From assembly GCF_000218895.1 (NCBI RefSeq), contig NC_015703.1, forward strand, positions 5,159,001 through 5,223,000: a DNA stretch of 64,000 nt, given 5' to 3'. Source of the stretch: Runella slithyformis DSM 19594. Its GTDB lineage: Bacteria; Bacteroidota; Bacteroidia; Cytophagales; Spirosomataceae. Positions within the stretch are counted from its first letter, which is position 1. Each line of letters begins with the position of its first letter. A model generated the notes under the pieces. The model was not told the DNA's origin, did not search any database, and saw nothing but the letters and a program-made list of their open reading frames with translations. This document shows positions 18,757-27,127 of this stretch, in pieces. The translations under genes and the position numbers were made by a program.

Positions 18757-19213
18757 TCGTGGGATGGTCATCCGTTGATTGATACGTACGTAAAAATGCC
18801 TGACTATTGGTTGAATAAGTCTCTTGCCTTGAGACTTTTAGGAGAAAGAAGTCTTTTGGGTGTACTTTTTAATGGTTTTCATACTGCTCTGCCCAAAAAT
18901 GCTCTCTTCTTCCGCCGTACGGCATCGAAATTCTTCGGTCGTACTAAAGGCTTCCTCCAAAGACCTTTAAGTGAAAAAAACTGAAGTCTGACTTCAAATT
19001 AAAAGCCGGAATTTAGCATTCTGAAATCCGCTCCTGTAACTACATTGTATTGAAGCAAATTTCATTGACATTGTAGACTGATTGTTCTCAAAATTGCAAA
19101 GTAAAAAAGGTCTTCCCTCTATTATTTGCCTTCCTCAAAATATGTTTGGGGGAGAATAACGCAGGTTTCAGCACTTTAATTTGTGTTTAATCGCTATTGA
19201 ACTAACAGGTAGT
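18757..19213. other. Non-coding stretch before kinase B
   Basis: 457 bases. An imperfect possible terminator (AAGTCTC at 18817-18823 with GAGACTT at 18831-18837, followed by TTA) lies near its start. A 69-codon frame at 18775-18984 has no family character. TATGTTTG at 19141-19148 matches the Bacteroidota -7 consensus, but there is no -33 box at a normal distance. Confidence 0.4.
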
Positions 19214-21544
19214 ATGGAGTTCCTTAATTCCGATTTTATGAATGAAATGCAATTGGCAGGGGTATTTATGTGCCGGCTTATCAAAAATATGCCTGACAAC
19301 ACCCTCGACCTTTTGATTTATCACCAAAATTCCAAGATTACTGAAAGTGCTGATCTGTTAGGGCTTGTTCAAGGCAATCGACTATCTTCCCTCAAAAATG
19401 CAGGCATCTTCCTTTCGGCTGATTTTTGGCAAAACATTGAGCACCGGGGTGTAGCGGCTTCCGCCTTTACGGCCGATGGGTTTCATTTTCAGTTGCACGT
19501 CTTTGAGGCGGATGATAACTACCTGCTTAACGTGTATCGAAAAGCAATTGAGCCTCTTGATACAAAATCCCGAAGTTTGCCTACAGAGGCAGATACTGCC
19601 CGGGAGGGTATGCCGTTTGATATGATCGGTGTAGCAACGGACGTAACGGAATCTACTTTATCCGGACTTACATTATCGGAAAGCGAAAAAAGGTATCGCT
19701 TTCTGGTCAATAACCTCAAAGAAGTCATCTTTCAAACCGATCTTCAGTTCAATTTATTGTTTCTTAGCCCTACTTGGTTAAAATGGATAGAGGTTGAGGT
19801 AGAGGCGGCATTGCACAATAACCCTTTAAACTATATACATCCGGAGGATGTCGTATTGTGCCGTCAAAAACTTGATGAATTAGTACAGAGAACGATTGAT
19901 TACAGTTTGCTGGAAATCAGATATTTGAATAAGGCAGAGGGCTACAAGTGGATTGAGGTTTTTGCAAAGCTGACCTTTGATGAACTCAAGCGCCCAAACG
20001 GTATCATTGGTACAATCTACAATATCAGTGAGCGAAAAAAAATGGAGATGGAATTAAAGGAACGGGAAGAACGCTTCAAGGCCATTTTTAATTCAACGTT
20101 CCAGTTCATTGCGTTGACTGATGTGGAGGGAAATATATTGGAAATCAATAAGACCGCTTTAGAAGCACGAGGAGTGTCGTATGAAGAGCTCATTGGAAAA
20201 CCTTTCTGGGAAACTACTCCGGGTAGGTCCTATAAAAGGGTTGAACAACTGAAAGAGAGCTTTCAGTTGGCAGCCCAGGGACAAACAATACAATTTGAAA
20301 TTGAGGTGCTGGATAGGGATCAAGGACTAAAGGCGATAGATTTTGCCATCAGACCCATTAAAGATGATCAGGGAACGGTGATAATGTTGCTCCCGGAAGG
20401 GCGAGATATCAGTGAGACGAAAAGAGCACAGGCCGCAGTAATTGAAAGTGAGCAGCGTTTTCGGGACATAGCCGAAAATGTAGACGAGGTTTTTTGGATA
20501 CGTGACTTAAACAGCCCCCGATTTCAATACATTAACTCAACTTACGAACGAATTACGGGAAAAACGCTGCAGAGCCTCTATGAAAATCCAATGTCATTTT
20601 TGGATTTTGTATTGAAGGAAGACCAACAAACCATAGCGGAATTATTTCAGGCCAATGCTGAAGAGGATACAGAGATGGGTTTTAGGGTCATCAATAAAGA
20701 AGGACAGTTACGCTGGTTTATGGGGCGGATATTTGTCATAAAAGACGGTAGAGGTGTTATCCGGAAACGCATTGGGCTTGCCAGAGATGTTACGCCGCAA
20801 AAAGAAAAAGAGCAGTTGCTGATTGAAATGCTTGAAAAGGAAAAGGAATTGAATAAAATGAAGTCTCAGTTTGTTTCCTTCGTTTCGCATGAATTCAGAA
20901 CCCCGCTCACCACCATTCAATCGAGCGCCGAGCTTATTGAGCATTATCTTTTTAATAATCAGGCTGATTCGGGAATAGTGAACGCGACAAAGATCAAACA
21001 CCATATAGAGGTGATTCACACGAAAATAGCCATGATTACCGAGTTGTTGACCGATACGCTCACCCTAAATCAAATTGAAGCAGGTAAGATAACGTTTGAC
21101 CCCAAACCGTTGAATCCGGTCGAATGTATACAGAATATGCTGTCGGAATTTTTTAGTGATCGCCCTGACCGGCGCATTGTCCGAATGGAGATCACAGGAA
21201 CTCCTGTCCCGGTTTATTTAGATGGAAAGTTGATCAATCGAGCGCTGATCAATGTACTTACCAACGCTTTCAAATTTTCAAACCATGATATTGAACTACG
21301 ACTTTCATTTGAAAAGCGGCAGATGAAAATAGAAGTACTGGACCGGGGTATTGGCATACCTGAAGAGGATATACCTAAACTTTTCAGCACGTTTTTCAGG
21401 GCGTCCAATGCAGGCAAGGTGCCCGGAACCGGCCTTGGCTTACAAATAACCAAACATCTCATAGACTTACACCGGGGGAAAATTGGGCTGACCAGTCAGC
21501 TCGGTCGCGGAACATCTGTCAGTATTTTTATTCCTTTGCCCTGA
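19214..21544 (+). CDS. Multi-PAS sensor histidine kinase B (short paralogue)
   Basis: 776 residues; the ATG at 19214 is preferred to a TTG at 19181. The N-terminal domain (about residues 1-115: QLAGVFMCR, FWQNIEHRG, DDNYLLNVY) is the same unknown domain as in kinase A. It is followed after a short linker by the tail of a PAS/PAC unit (MIGVATDVTES) and then three PAS domains, HisKA with H559 (S-H-E-F-R-T-P-L), and HATPase with NVLTNAFKF, DRGIGIP and GTGLGLQ. Compared with kinase A, two PAS domains are missing, and the segment around YRFLVNNLK is nearly identical at DNA level. Soluble; no receiver domain attached. Its signal and regulator are unknown. Confidence 0.9.
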   Translation: MEFLNSDFMNEMQLAGVFMCRLIKNMPDNTLDLLIYHQNSKITESADLLGLVQGNRLSSLKNAGIFLSADFWQNIEHRGVAASAFTADGFHFQLHVFEADDNYLLNVYRKAIEPLDTKSRSLPTEADTAREGMPFDMIGVATDVTESTLSGLTLSESEKRYRFLVNNLKEVIFQTDLQFNLLFLSPTWLKWIEVEVEAALHNNPLNYIHPEDVVLCRQKLDELVQRTIDYSLLEIRYLNKAEGYKWIEVFAKLTFDELKRPNGIIGTIYNISERKKMEMELKEREERFKAIFNSTFQFIALTDVEGNILEINKTALEARGVSYEELIGKPFWETTPGRSYKRVEQLKESFQLAAQGQTIQFEIEVLDRDQGLKAIDFAIRPIKDDQGTVIMLLPEGRDISETKRAQAAVIESEQRFRDIAENVDEVFWIRDLNSPRFQYINSTYERITGKTLQSLYENPMSFLDFVLKEDQQTIAELFQANAEEDTEMGFRVINKEGQLRWFMGRIFVIKDGRGVIRKRIGLARDVTPQKEKEQLLIEMLEKEKELNKMKSQFVSFVSHEFRTPLTTIQSSAELIEHYLFNNQADSGIVNATKIKHHIEVIHTKIAMITELLTDTLTLNQIEAGKITFDPKPLNPVECIQNMLSEFFSDRPDRRIVRMEITGTPVPVYLDGKLINRALINVLTNAFKFSNHDIELRLSFEKRQMKIEVLDRGIGIPEEDIPKLFSTFFRASNAGKVPGTGLGLQITKHLIDLHRGKIGLTSQLGRGTSVSIFIPLP

Positions 21545-21623
21545 TTTGTACCCCCAAAGTGGGGATTGGTTAGCGGCTTTTACTTTACCTACAACAAAAA
21601 CGGGCAATCGGCCACCTTTACTA

Positions 21624-21959
21624 TTAGTTAAATTTTTTCAATATTTGATTCACGTAAGGTTCCAAATCCTTATATGGTTTAACTTCCCAACCTTTATCAT
21701 ACAGTGCCACACAGCCATTCGCCATACCTTTGCTGCTATCCCAAATGCAAAGTTTAAAAATTCTCCCATAATCAATTCCGAGTTTTGAACGCTCTTTTAG
21801 AACATTTACCTCAAATCGGTATTTCCCTACTTTTCCCCCATGCCAACCTAAGGCAGTATTGATAACTTGCTCCGTTCTTAGGCTAAGAAAATAGTCTCGC
21901 TCTGCTTTTAACCTTAAGACATATTCCTGTTCGCTCATTGGTCTTGAAAGATATTCCAT
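21624..21959 (-). CDS. Hypothetical protein
   Basis: 111 residues from 21959 (M-E-Y-L-S-R-P-M-S-E-Q-E-Y), with a helical start and several Lys- and Tyr-rich segments (GGKVGKYRFEV, YKDLEPYV). There is no signal peptide, membrane segment or family I recognise. A second in-frame Met (residue 8, M-S-E-Q-E) is another candidate start. It is isolated and faces kinase B at its 3' end. Confidence 0.6.
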   Translation of the reverse strand: MEYLSRPMSEQEYVLRLKAERDYFLSLRTEQVINTALGWHGGKVGKYRFEVNVLKERSKLGIDYGRIFKLCIWDSSKGMANGCVALYDKGWEVKPYKDLEPYVNQILKKFN

Positions 21960-22142
21960 TGTAGTAGGGTTGGTTTGGATTTTATGGTATATTTTTTAGA
22001 GCAAAATTATGATAATTAATCATTATTGTTAGTATTTGTTTCCTTCTGTTAAAAAAAAAACACTACTAGGGGGATATTTATGAGAATTTAGCAAAAAAAG
22101 CAGTTCGAGCTTTGGATTGAGACGCAGGGCCTACTGATAAAA

Positions 22143-22540
22143 CGGGCAAGGGGCTTTTAGTCCTATGTGGTTGCTTAGCTCACAAACCCATGAGTCAGAC
22201 TCCTTGCCCGACTAAAATTACTACTGCACCGACCGGCCGTTTTTTTCAAATACATCAGCAAATGTCGGGCCTGGATACCCGCGACAATCGAGGTAAAAAA
22301 GCACTGTATTGCTTTGGTACTCACAGGTGTGTAGTGTCGGCCTGTTTTTCGCGCCCAATTTCCCTTATTGTTAGCCAAAGTGAATGGAGTACTTTTCGCA
22401 AAATTGCTCTTTGACCGGTTTAAGTTAGAATCGGATGCCGACCTGAAGCGGAGGTTTGCGCCGGATGGCAAGGAGTTATACGGGAGTATTAGGGCTGGTT
22501 GTACTCGCGGTGAAACCTGTGTTTCGGCTCCGGCCCATGA
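22143..22540 (+). pseudogene. Decayed DDE transposase relic (ISAs1-like)
   Basis: From ATG 22190 the frame reads MSQTPCPTKITT...TGRFFQIHQQ...LDTRDNRGKK, a transposase N-terminus. At the A6 run after GAGGT the frame slips; the next frame continues HCIALVLTGV, then a TAG, then after an apparent internal deletion QFPLLLAKVNGVLFAKLLFDRF and RFAPDGKELYGSI, which corresponds to the D-G-K-x-L-R-G-S block of ISAs1-type DDE transposases. The reading ends near 22540. A 9-base inverted repeat (CGGGCAAGG at 22143-22151, CCTTGCCCG at 22202-22210) lies at its left side. Family assignment is tentative; the element is certainly non-functional. Confidence 0.6.
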
Positions 22541-22556
22541 CTACTTAAGAGGTGGT

Positions 22557-22820
22557 TCAATGGGCCGATAACAAGTAGGTTTTGCCGATGCTCCGTATAT
22601 AGACGCCGTTGCTAACCTTGGCCAGTTCTCGAAAATAAGCCACGATCTGATCGTGGCGGGGGTAATGACTGCCTATGGCACAGCCCGGAATTTCTCGCGA
22701 GAAGGGACCGCAGGTCAAATTTGGTGGCTTTGGGAAAATAATAGTTGTTTTGAGCAATGGCAAATGAACGGAAAAAACGGCTGCTATCCTTAGAATAATG
22801 CCTGTTTTAGTAAAAAACAC
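22557..22820 (-). pseudogene. N-terminal fragment of an M14-type zinc carboxypeptidase
   Basis: The leftward reading from 22820 has a hydrophobic start and then HDQIVAYFRELAKVSNGV and S-I-G-K-T-Y. This resembles the opening of secreted M14 peptidases, where G-K-T-x-E-G-R normally follows. Here the sequence stops six codons later (L-L-S-A-H-stop), so the zinc-binding H-x-x-E and all catalytic parts are missing. The break point abuts the transposase relic, so an insertion or deletion event probably truncated the gene. Assignment rests on short motifs only. Confidence 0.45.
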
Positions 22821-22955
22821 ATAGTTAGGTTAAGTTGGTTTGATTGATTCTGAAGTCTTTCGTAAATGTCAATTTTTAATGATGACTATCAACTGATTGC
22901 TGAATACATTGGGACACGGATGACACGGCTTTTAATGAATCCGTTTACTTATCCA

Positions 22956-22973
22956 TTTGTAAACGCTTACAAA
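22956..22973. promoter_or_regulatory. Perfect inverted repeat upstream of ssb
   Basis: TTTGTAA (22956-22962), ACGC, TTACAAA (22967-22973): a perfect 7-4-7 palindrome 128 bases before the ssb start. It has operator-like symmetry; the binding protein is unknown. Confidence 0.35.
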
Positions 22974-23100
22974 TAATTTTATTCAACCGGAAACGAATAA
23001 CAACCGAATCGATTTGTGGCCAACCTGCACCTTTGCATCGTCCAATCGGAACAAACCGATGGGCGGGAACAAATTCAATAAACACAAAACTTTTAGGAAC

Positions 23101-23421
23101 ATGAACAAGGTAACATTGATTGGCAACGTAGGTAACGAAGTGATTGTACGCAACTTCGACAACGGTAAATTGGCGTCTTTCACCATGGCAACCACTGAAA
23201 GCTACACCAATAAAGACAATGAAGAAGTAAAAAACACCACTTGGCACAATATCGTGGCGTTTGGCAAGGTAGCGGACGTATGCAGGCGAATGGTGACTAA
23301 AGGGAAACGGCTTTCCATCGAAGGAAAGATCAACTACCGGACGTACAAAAATAAAAAGGATAAAATGATCTACGTAACCGAGATTCAGGTCTATAAAATT
23401 GAAGAGGTGGAAAAAAACTAG
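23101..23421 (+). CDS. ssb: Short single-stranded DNA-binding protein
   Basis: 106 residues from 23101 (M-N-K-V-T-L-I-G-N-V-G). This is a complete OB-fold: WHNIVAFGKVAD, KGKRLSIEGKI, YRTYKNKKDKMIYVTEI. It binds single-stranded DNA during replication and repair. It lacks the Gly/Pro-rich linker and acidic D-D-x-I-P-F tip used by housekeeping SSBs to recruit partners, ending instead in I-E-E-V-E-K-N. It is therefore probably an accessory SSB and not the main replicative one. It stands alone, with its own strong terminator at 23437. Confidence 0.9.
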   Translation: MNKVTLIGNVGNEVIVRNFDNGKLASFTMATTESYTNKDNEEVKNTTWHNIVAFGKVADVCRRMVTKGKRLSIEGKINYRTYKNKKDKMIYVTEIQVYKIEEVEKN

Positions 23422-23436
23422 AACCGTTGTATGCTT

Positions 23437-23487
23437 CCTGCCTCCCGCGCTCTCCGACCGGACAGAGTGGGAGGCAGGCTTTTTTTA
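23437..23487 (+). terminator. Rho-independent terminator of ssb
   Basis: CCTGCCTCCC (23437-23446) pairs perfectly with GGGAGGCAGG (23469-23478); a run of seven T follows. Confidence 0.8.
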
Positions 23488-23816
23488 TACGGATTGGCAG
23501 GTTACAATGAATATTTACCGATACCGGTTTGTTTTTGGTGTAACAATTCGTCAAAAAAAAACACTGTTCATATACATAAATATACCGTTTGATAACTATT
23601 CAATGTATTTGACGTTTTATTGGGATTTTTGTCTTGATTTTTTAGCGTGAATTTAGAACCTTGCAGCGTGCAAAAGCAAAATTAAACATAGATGAAGTCG
23701 CAAATAAGTAGCGGATAAGTGAATTTTTCGGTATGAGCTCAACGGTTTCATTCTATGCGTTTCGTTTCTATATTATCTGAGTGTTGATTTTGACTTTGAT
23801 ACATTTTACCCACGAT
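23488..23816. other. AT-rich non-coding stretch
   Basis: About 330 bases between ssb and the receiver gene. There is no convincing ORF, repeat or RNA structure. Confidence 0.4.
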
Positions 23817-24176
23817 ATGAGTATTTTTAATACAAAAGTCCTCCTTTTTGAGGATAAACTTGATAATATCTCTCAGATTGAGAGCATGATAAGGGCGTCA
23901 GGCTATGAAGTGATAAGGGCGTTGGCTTCCCCGAAAGAAGACCTGCGGATGAATATTATGATTCTTCAATCCCACATTATCATTGCCCACGATTCCCTGA
24001 GCAACACGATGCTTTCGGCAGCCCAAAAAATGAAGGAAGGCATATCCGTCATTATGATCGGAACATCGGATGAAAGCGTGTTACTGCCCGGTAGCGGAAT
24101 GGGTAAAATGGCCTACGTCAAAGCCCCTTTTACCAAAGATGTATTGAAAGCCGTTATTGATTTTATTAAAGGCTGA
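23817..24176 (+). CDS. Stand-alone receiver-like (CheY-fold) domain protein
   Basis: 119 residues from 23817 (M-S-I-F-N-T-K). Receiver landmarks are present: VLLFEDK (acidic pair), a third strand SHIIIAHD with Asp in the phospho-acceptor place, VIMIGTS (the switch Thr/Ser), and YVKAP with the conserved Lys. There is no output domain, so it would work as a phospho-relay partner or by protein contact. It lies 2.3 kb downstream of histidine kinase B, which lacks a receiver; a partnership is possible but unproven. The similarity is weak at sequence level, so an atypical receiver is the safest label. Confidence 0.6.
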   Translation: MSIFNTKVLLFEDKLDNISQIESMIRASGYEVIRALASPKEDLRMNIMILQSHIIIAHDSLSNTMLSAAQKMKEGISVIMIGTSDESVLLPGSGMGKMAYVKAPFTKDVLKAVIDFIKG

Positions 24177-24552
24177 CTTTGCAGAAGCCTTTGTTTGGGG
24201 ACTGATCCCTGATCGGTTGTCTGTTTTTGCGGTACTCAATCTTGTGCATACTTCTTCAAAAGACAGTTTCCGGCATTGCCTGCTCATAAAATGCTCGGTA
24301 TCTCACCGCCATAAGCCTTTTACCCAACAAGGGTTGTAAAATGCCGATACCTGGTTTTCGGTGTTATTGGGCATTTCTTTTTTAACAATGATTGGTGACT
24401 TTATGCCATCAGAGGGGTTTCAAACATTTGGGCCTGCCGAAGGGCTGTATGTGTATTGAAATCAACAGGATAGGGAATTTTATACCCATTCTGCCGGGAG
24501 AGTTTTCCCCAATGTCATTACTGATCTGTGGTTAAGATAACGATACAAAATT
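24177..24552. other. Non-coding stretch with one possible terminator
   Basis: 376 bases. AAATGCC (24338-24344) can pair with GGCATTT (24370-24376), followed by CTTTTTT, a possible late terminator for the receiver gene. Nothing else recognisable. Confidence 0.4.
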
Positions 24553-25503
24553 ATGTTTGAAAAATATTTTTTCCTTGCCTGCCTGTTTTTTATCGGAGGT
24601 CTGAAAAATTATGTGAGCGTGGATTATCCCTATGAAGTACGTTATTTTTCGTTAATGGTCGAAAATCAGCCCGTTAAAATAGCGTACATGGATGAAATCC
24701 CAAGTACTTCCAATGGCAGAACCATTGTGTTGATGCACGGAAAAAACTTCAATGGATTTTATTGGAAAAATGTGATCCCTGCGCTTGTCGCTAAAGGCTA
24801 CCGCGTGCTCGTCCCCGATCAATTGGGCTGGGGAAAATCTGATAAACCCAATATCCATTACAGTTTTCACCTGTTGGCGGCTGTCACAAAAGAGTTAATG
24901 GATTCCCTTAAAATAACCAAAGCTACGGTCATCGGTCATTCAATGGGGGGGATGCTGGCGAGTCGTTTTGCGCTGCTATATCCCCAAACGGTAGAAAAAC
25001 TGGTGCTTGAAAACCCCATTGGATTGGAAGATTACAAAACGTTTGTACCTTATCAGCCGCTTGATAAGCTCTACAGCAAGGAAAAAAGTGCCACCTACGA
25101 TTCGTATAAGAAGTATCAGCAAAGTTATTATCCCGTCTGGAATACGAAATACGAACCATACGTAAAAGCGCAGGCTGAATCGCTGTATGATCCCGCTTTC
25201 CCGCAGATAGCTCAGGTAAATGCCCTCACCTACGAGATGATCTACGAACAGCCGGTGGTCTATGAACTGGAGAATATTACAGCACCAACGCTGTTGATTA
25301 TCGGACAGGCCGATCGAACAGTCGTAGGGAAAGATTTACTGAGCGATGCAGAAAAAACAAAGCGCGGGAATTATCCTGCCTTAGGAAAAATGGCCCATCA
25401 ACGTATCAAAGGGTCGCGATTGATTGAGTTGGAGGGAGTCGGACACATTCCGCATGTGCAGGACTTTGAGCGATTCAGCAATGCCCTTTTTGCCTTTTTA
25501 TAG
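24553..25503 (+). CDS. Alpha/beta-hydrolase
   Basis: 316 residues, classical alpha/beta-hydrolase fold. The oxyanion segment is LMHGKNFNG, the nucleophile elbow is GHSMGG (Ser near residue 133), the acid is D in IIGQADRTV, and the base is H in GVGHIPH near the C-terminus. A hydrophobic N-terminal segment (F-L-A-C-L-F-F-I-G-G) suggests export or membrane anchoring. The family covers esterases, lipases, haloalkane dehalogenase-like and C-C bond hydrolases; no specific substrate can be given. Monocistronic by position, ending about 165 bases before the next gene. Confidence 0.88.
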   Translation: MFEKYFFLACLFFIGGLKNYVSVDYPYEVRYFSLMVENQPVKIAYMDEIPSTSNGRTIVLMHGKNFNGFYWKNVIPALVAKGYRVLVPDQLGWGKSDKPNIHYSFHLLAAVTKELMDSLKITKATVIGHSMGGMLASRFALLYPQTVEKLVLENPIGLEDYKTFVPYQPLDKLYSKEKSATYDSYKKYQQSYYPVWNTKYEPYVKAQAESLYDPAFPQIAQVNALTYEMIYEQPVVYELENITAPTLLIIGQADRTVVGKDLLSDAEKTKRGNYPALGKMAHQRIKGSRLIELEGVGHIPHVQDFERFSNALFAFL

Positions 25504-25668
25504 CTTTGGGCATTCTTTTTTATCAGCTTTGATGGTGACGTAGCGGGAGAGGAGGAGGAAGGAAAAGGTAAGAAACAGGAGGAAAGAAGTAAGAAACTGT
25601 ATTATATCCTGCATCTTACGTAAATAGGTTGGGTGGCATCCATTGTTGAATATAAAAACGGCTATGTT

Positions 25669-27012
25669 ATGAATAAGGTTAGCGTTTACATTATCATTCT
25701 GTTCATCCTGTTTACATTGGCTATTTCCTGCAAAGGCCAAACTTCCGGCATGATCTCTAAAGAAACCCGGACCACCATGAAAATTGGCACTCCGGATTCC
25801 TTGCCCAAGCCCTTCAGTACCAAATCGGTGACTAATTTCAGCAAAGTGATCGGATGGCAGGGCGGACAGGCCCCCGTAGCTCCCAAGGGGTTTACGGTAA
25901 CCAAATTTGCTGATAATTTTTATAATCCGCGTTGGATTTACGTAGCCGACAACGGTGATATTTTCGTGGCGGAATCCAATACGGAATTGAAGGGCGTAAA
26001 AAAAGCAGCGGCTCAGTTTTCCGGCAAACTCAAATCTCAGAACATGGGCGAAAGCGCCAATCGCATCACCCTGCTCAGAGATGCAGATAACAACGGAGTT
26101 CCGGAAAAACGCTTTGTGTTTCTGGAAAACCTTCAGCAACCTCTGGGAATGCTGGTGTTGAATAATAAATTTTATGTGGCCAATACCGACGCGTTATGGA
26201 TATATGACTACACACCGGGAACCACTAAATTAACAAAAAGTGGAAAAAAAATCCTTGACTTGCCCGCCGGTGGCTACAACAATCACTGGACGCGCAATAT
26301 CATTGCCAATAAGGACGGATCAAAAATATACATCAGTGTAGGCTCGGGCAGTAATGTGGGTGAAAACGGTATGGAACATGAAGTGCGTCGGGCAAATATT
26401 CTCGAAATCAACCCCGACGGAAGCGGAGAACGAATCTATGCTTCAGGATTACGCAATCCTGTCGGGATGGACTGGGCAACGGGCACCAATACCTTGTGGA
26501 CGGCCGTAAACGAACGGGATGGGCTGGGCGATGACCTTGTTCCGGATTATATCACAAGCGTAAAAGAAGGCGGGTTTTACGGGTGGCCGTATGCGTATTT
26601 CGGACAAAACCCCGATCCCCGTATGAAAGATGACCCGCATCCGGAACTCGTCCAAAAAACGATTGTGCCCGATGTACCTGTGGGCGCGCATACGGCATCG
26701 TTAGGATTGACTTTTTACGATGGCAACGCTTTCCCGGCCAAATACCGTAACGGTGCTTTTGTGGGACAACACGGTTCCTGGAATCGGTCGAAACTCTCGG
26801 GCTACAAAGTCGTATTTGTGCCTTTTTCCAATGGTCGTCCTTCGGGCAAACCGGAAGATTTCTTAACAGGGTTTATTGCCGATGCGTCCAAAAGCGAAGT
26901 TCGCGGACGCCCCGTCTGTGTTGCCGTATTGAAGGATGGGTCGTTATTGATCACCGACGATGCATCCAATACCCTCTGGCGGGTAAAGGCGACCGCGCGA
27001 AACGACGAATAA
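25669..27012 (+). CDS. Sorbosone/glucose dehydrogenase-like propeller lipoprotein
   Basis: 447 residues from 25669 (M-N-K-V-S-V-Y-I). The N-terminal hydrophobic segment ends A-I-S-C, a possible lipoprotein site. The propeller is of the PQQ-type sugar dehydrogenase family: NRITLLRDADNNGVPE, HWTRNIIANKDGSKIYISVG, ILEINPDGSGERIYASGLRNP, GGFYGWPYAY, QHGSWNRSKLSGYKV. It is a diverged paralogue of the 3853-5091 gene. Its position convergent with gnd, and next to a SusCD-gluconokinase locus, suggests production of an aldonic acid for that pathway (inference). The cofactor is not proven by sequence. Confidence 0.85.
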   Translation: MNKVSVYIIILFILFTLAISCKGQTSGMISKETRTTMKIGTPDSLPKPFSTKSVTNFSKVIGWQGGQAPVAPKGFTVTKFADNFYNPRWIYVADNGDIFVAESNTELKGVKKAAAQFSGKLKSQNMGESANRITLLRDADNNGVPEKRFVFLENLQQPLGMLVLNNKFYVANTDALWIYDYTPGTTKLTKSGKKILDLPAGGYNNHWTRNIIANKDGSKIYISVGSGSNVGENGMEHEVRRANILEINPDGSGERIYASGLRNPVGMDWATGTNTLWTAVNERDGLGDDLVPDYITSVKEGGFYGWPYAYFGQNPDPRMKDDPHPELVQKTIVPDVPVGAHTASLGLTFYDGNAFPAKYRNGAFVGQHGSWNRSKLSGYKVVFVPFSNGRPSGKPEDFLTGFIADASKSEVRGRPVCVAVLKDGSLLITDDASNTLWRVKATARNDE

Positions 27013-27047
27013 CGGAACAGGCATCTATGTTTTGCTGATTACACCTA

Positions 27048-27081
27048 AAAAATGCCTGTTCATTCAGGAACAGGCATTTTT
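27048..27081. terminator. Bidirectional terminator between convergent genes
   Basis: AAAAATGCCTGTTC (27048-27061) and GAACAGGCATTTTT (27068-27081) form a perfect 14-bp stem with a 6-base loop and T-runs on either strand. It serves the sugar dehydrogenase gene (rightward) and gnd (leftward). Confidence 0.8.
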
Positions 27082-27127
27082 GTAAGGGGTTATGAGGTAT
27101 TGGGTAACAATAGCTGATGAGCGACGA

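Noticed and set aside
18775-18984. A 69-codon ORF before kinase B
   Set aside because: No conserved blocks, composition unlike a protein, and it overlaps a possible terminator.
19141-19148. TATGTTTG as the promoter of kinase B
   Set aside because: Good -7 match, but no TTTG box at 17-23 bases upstream, so it is not listed as a separate promoter.
25498-26139. A 213-codon leftward ORF
   Set aside because: It lies opposite the sugar dehydrogenase gene, has no family character, and the rightward frame is clearly the real one.
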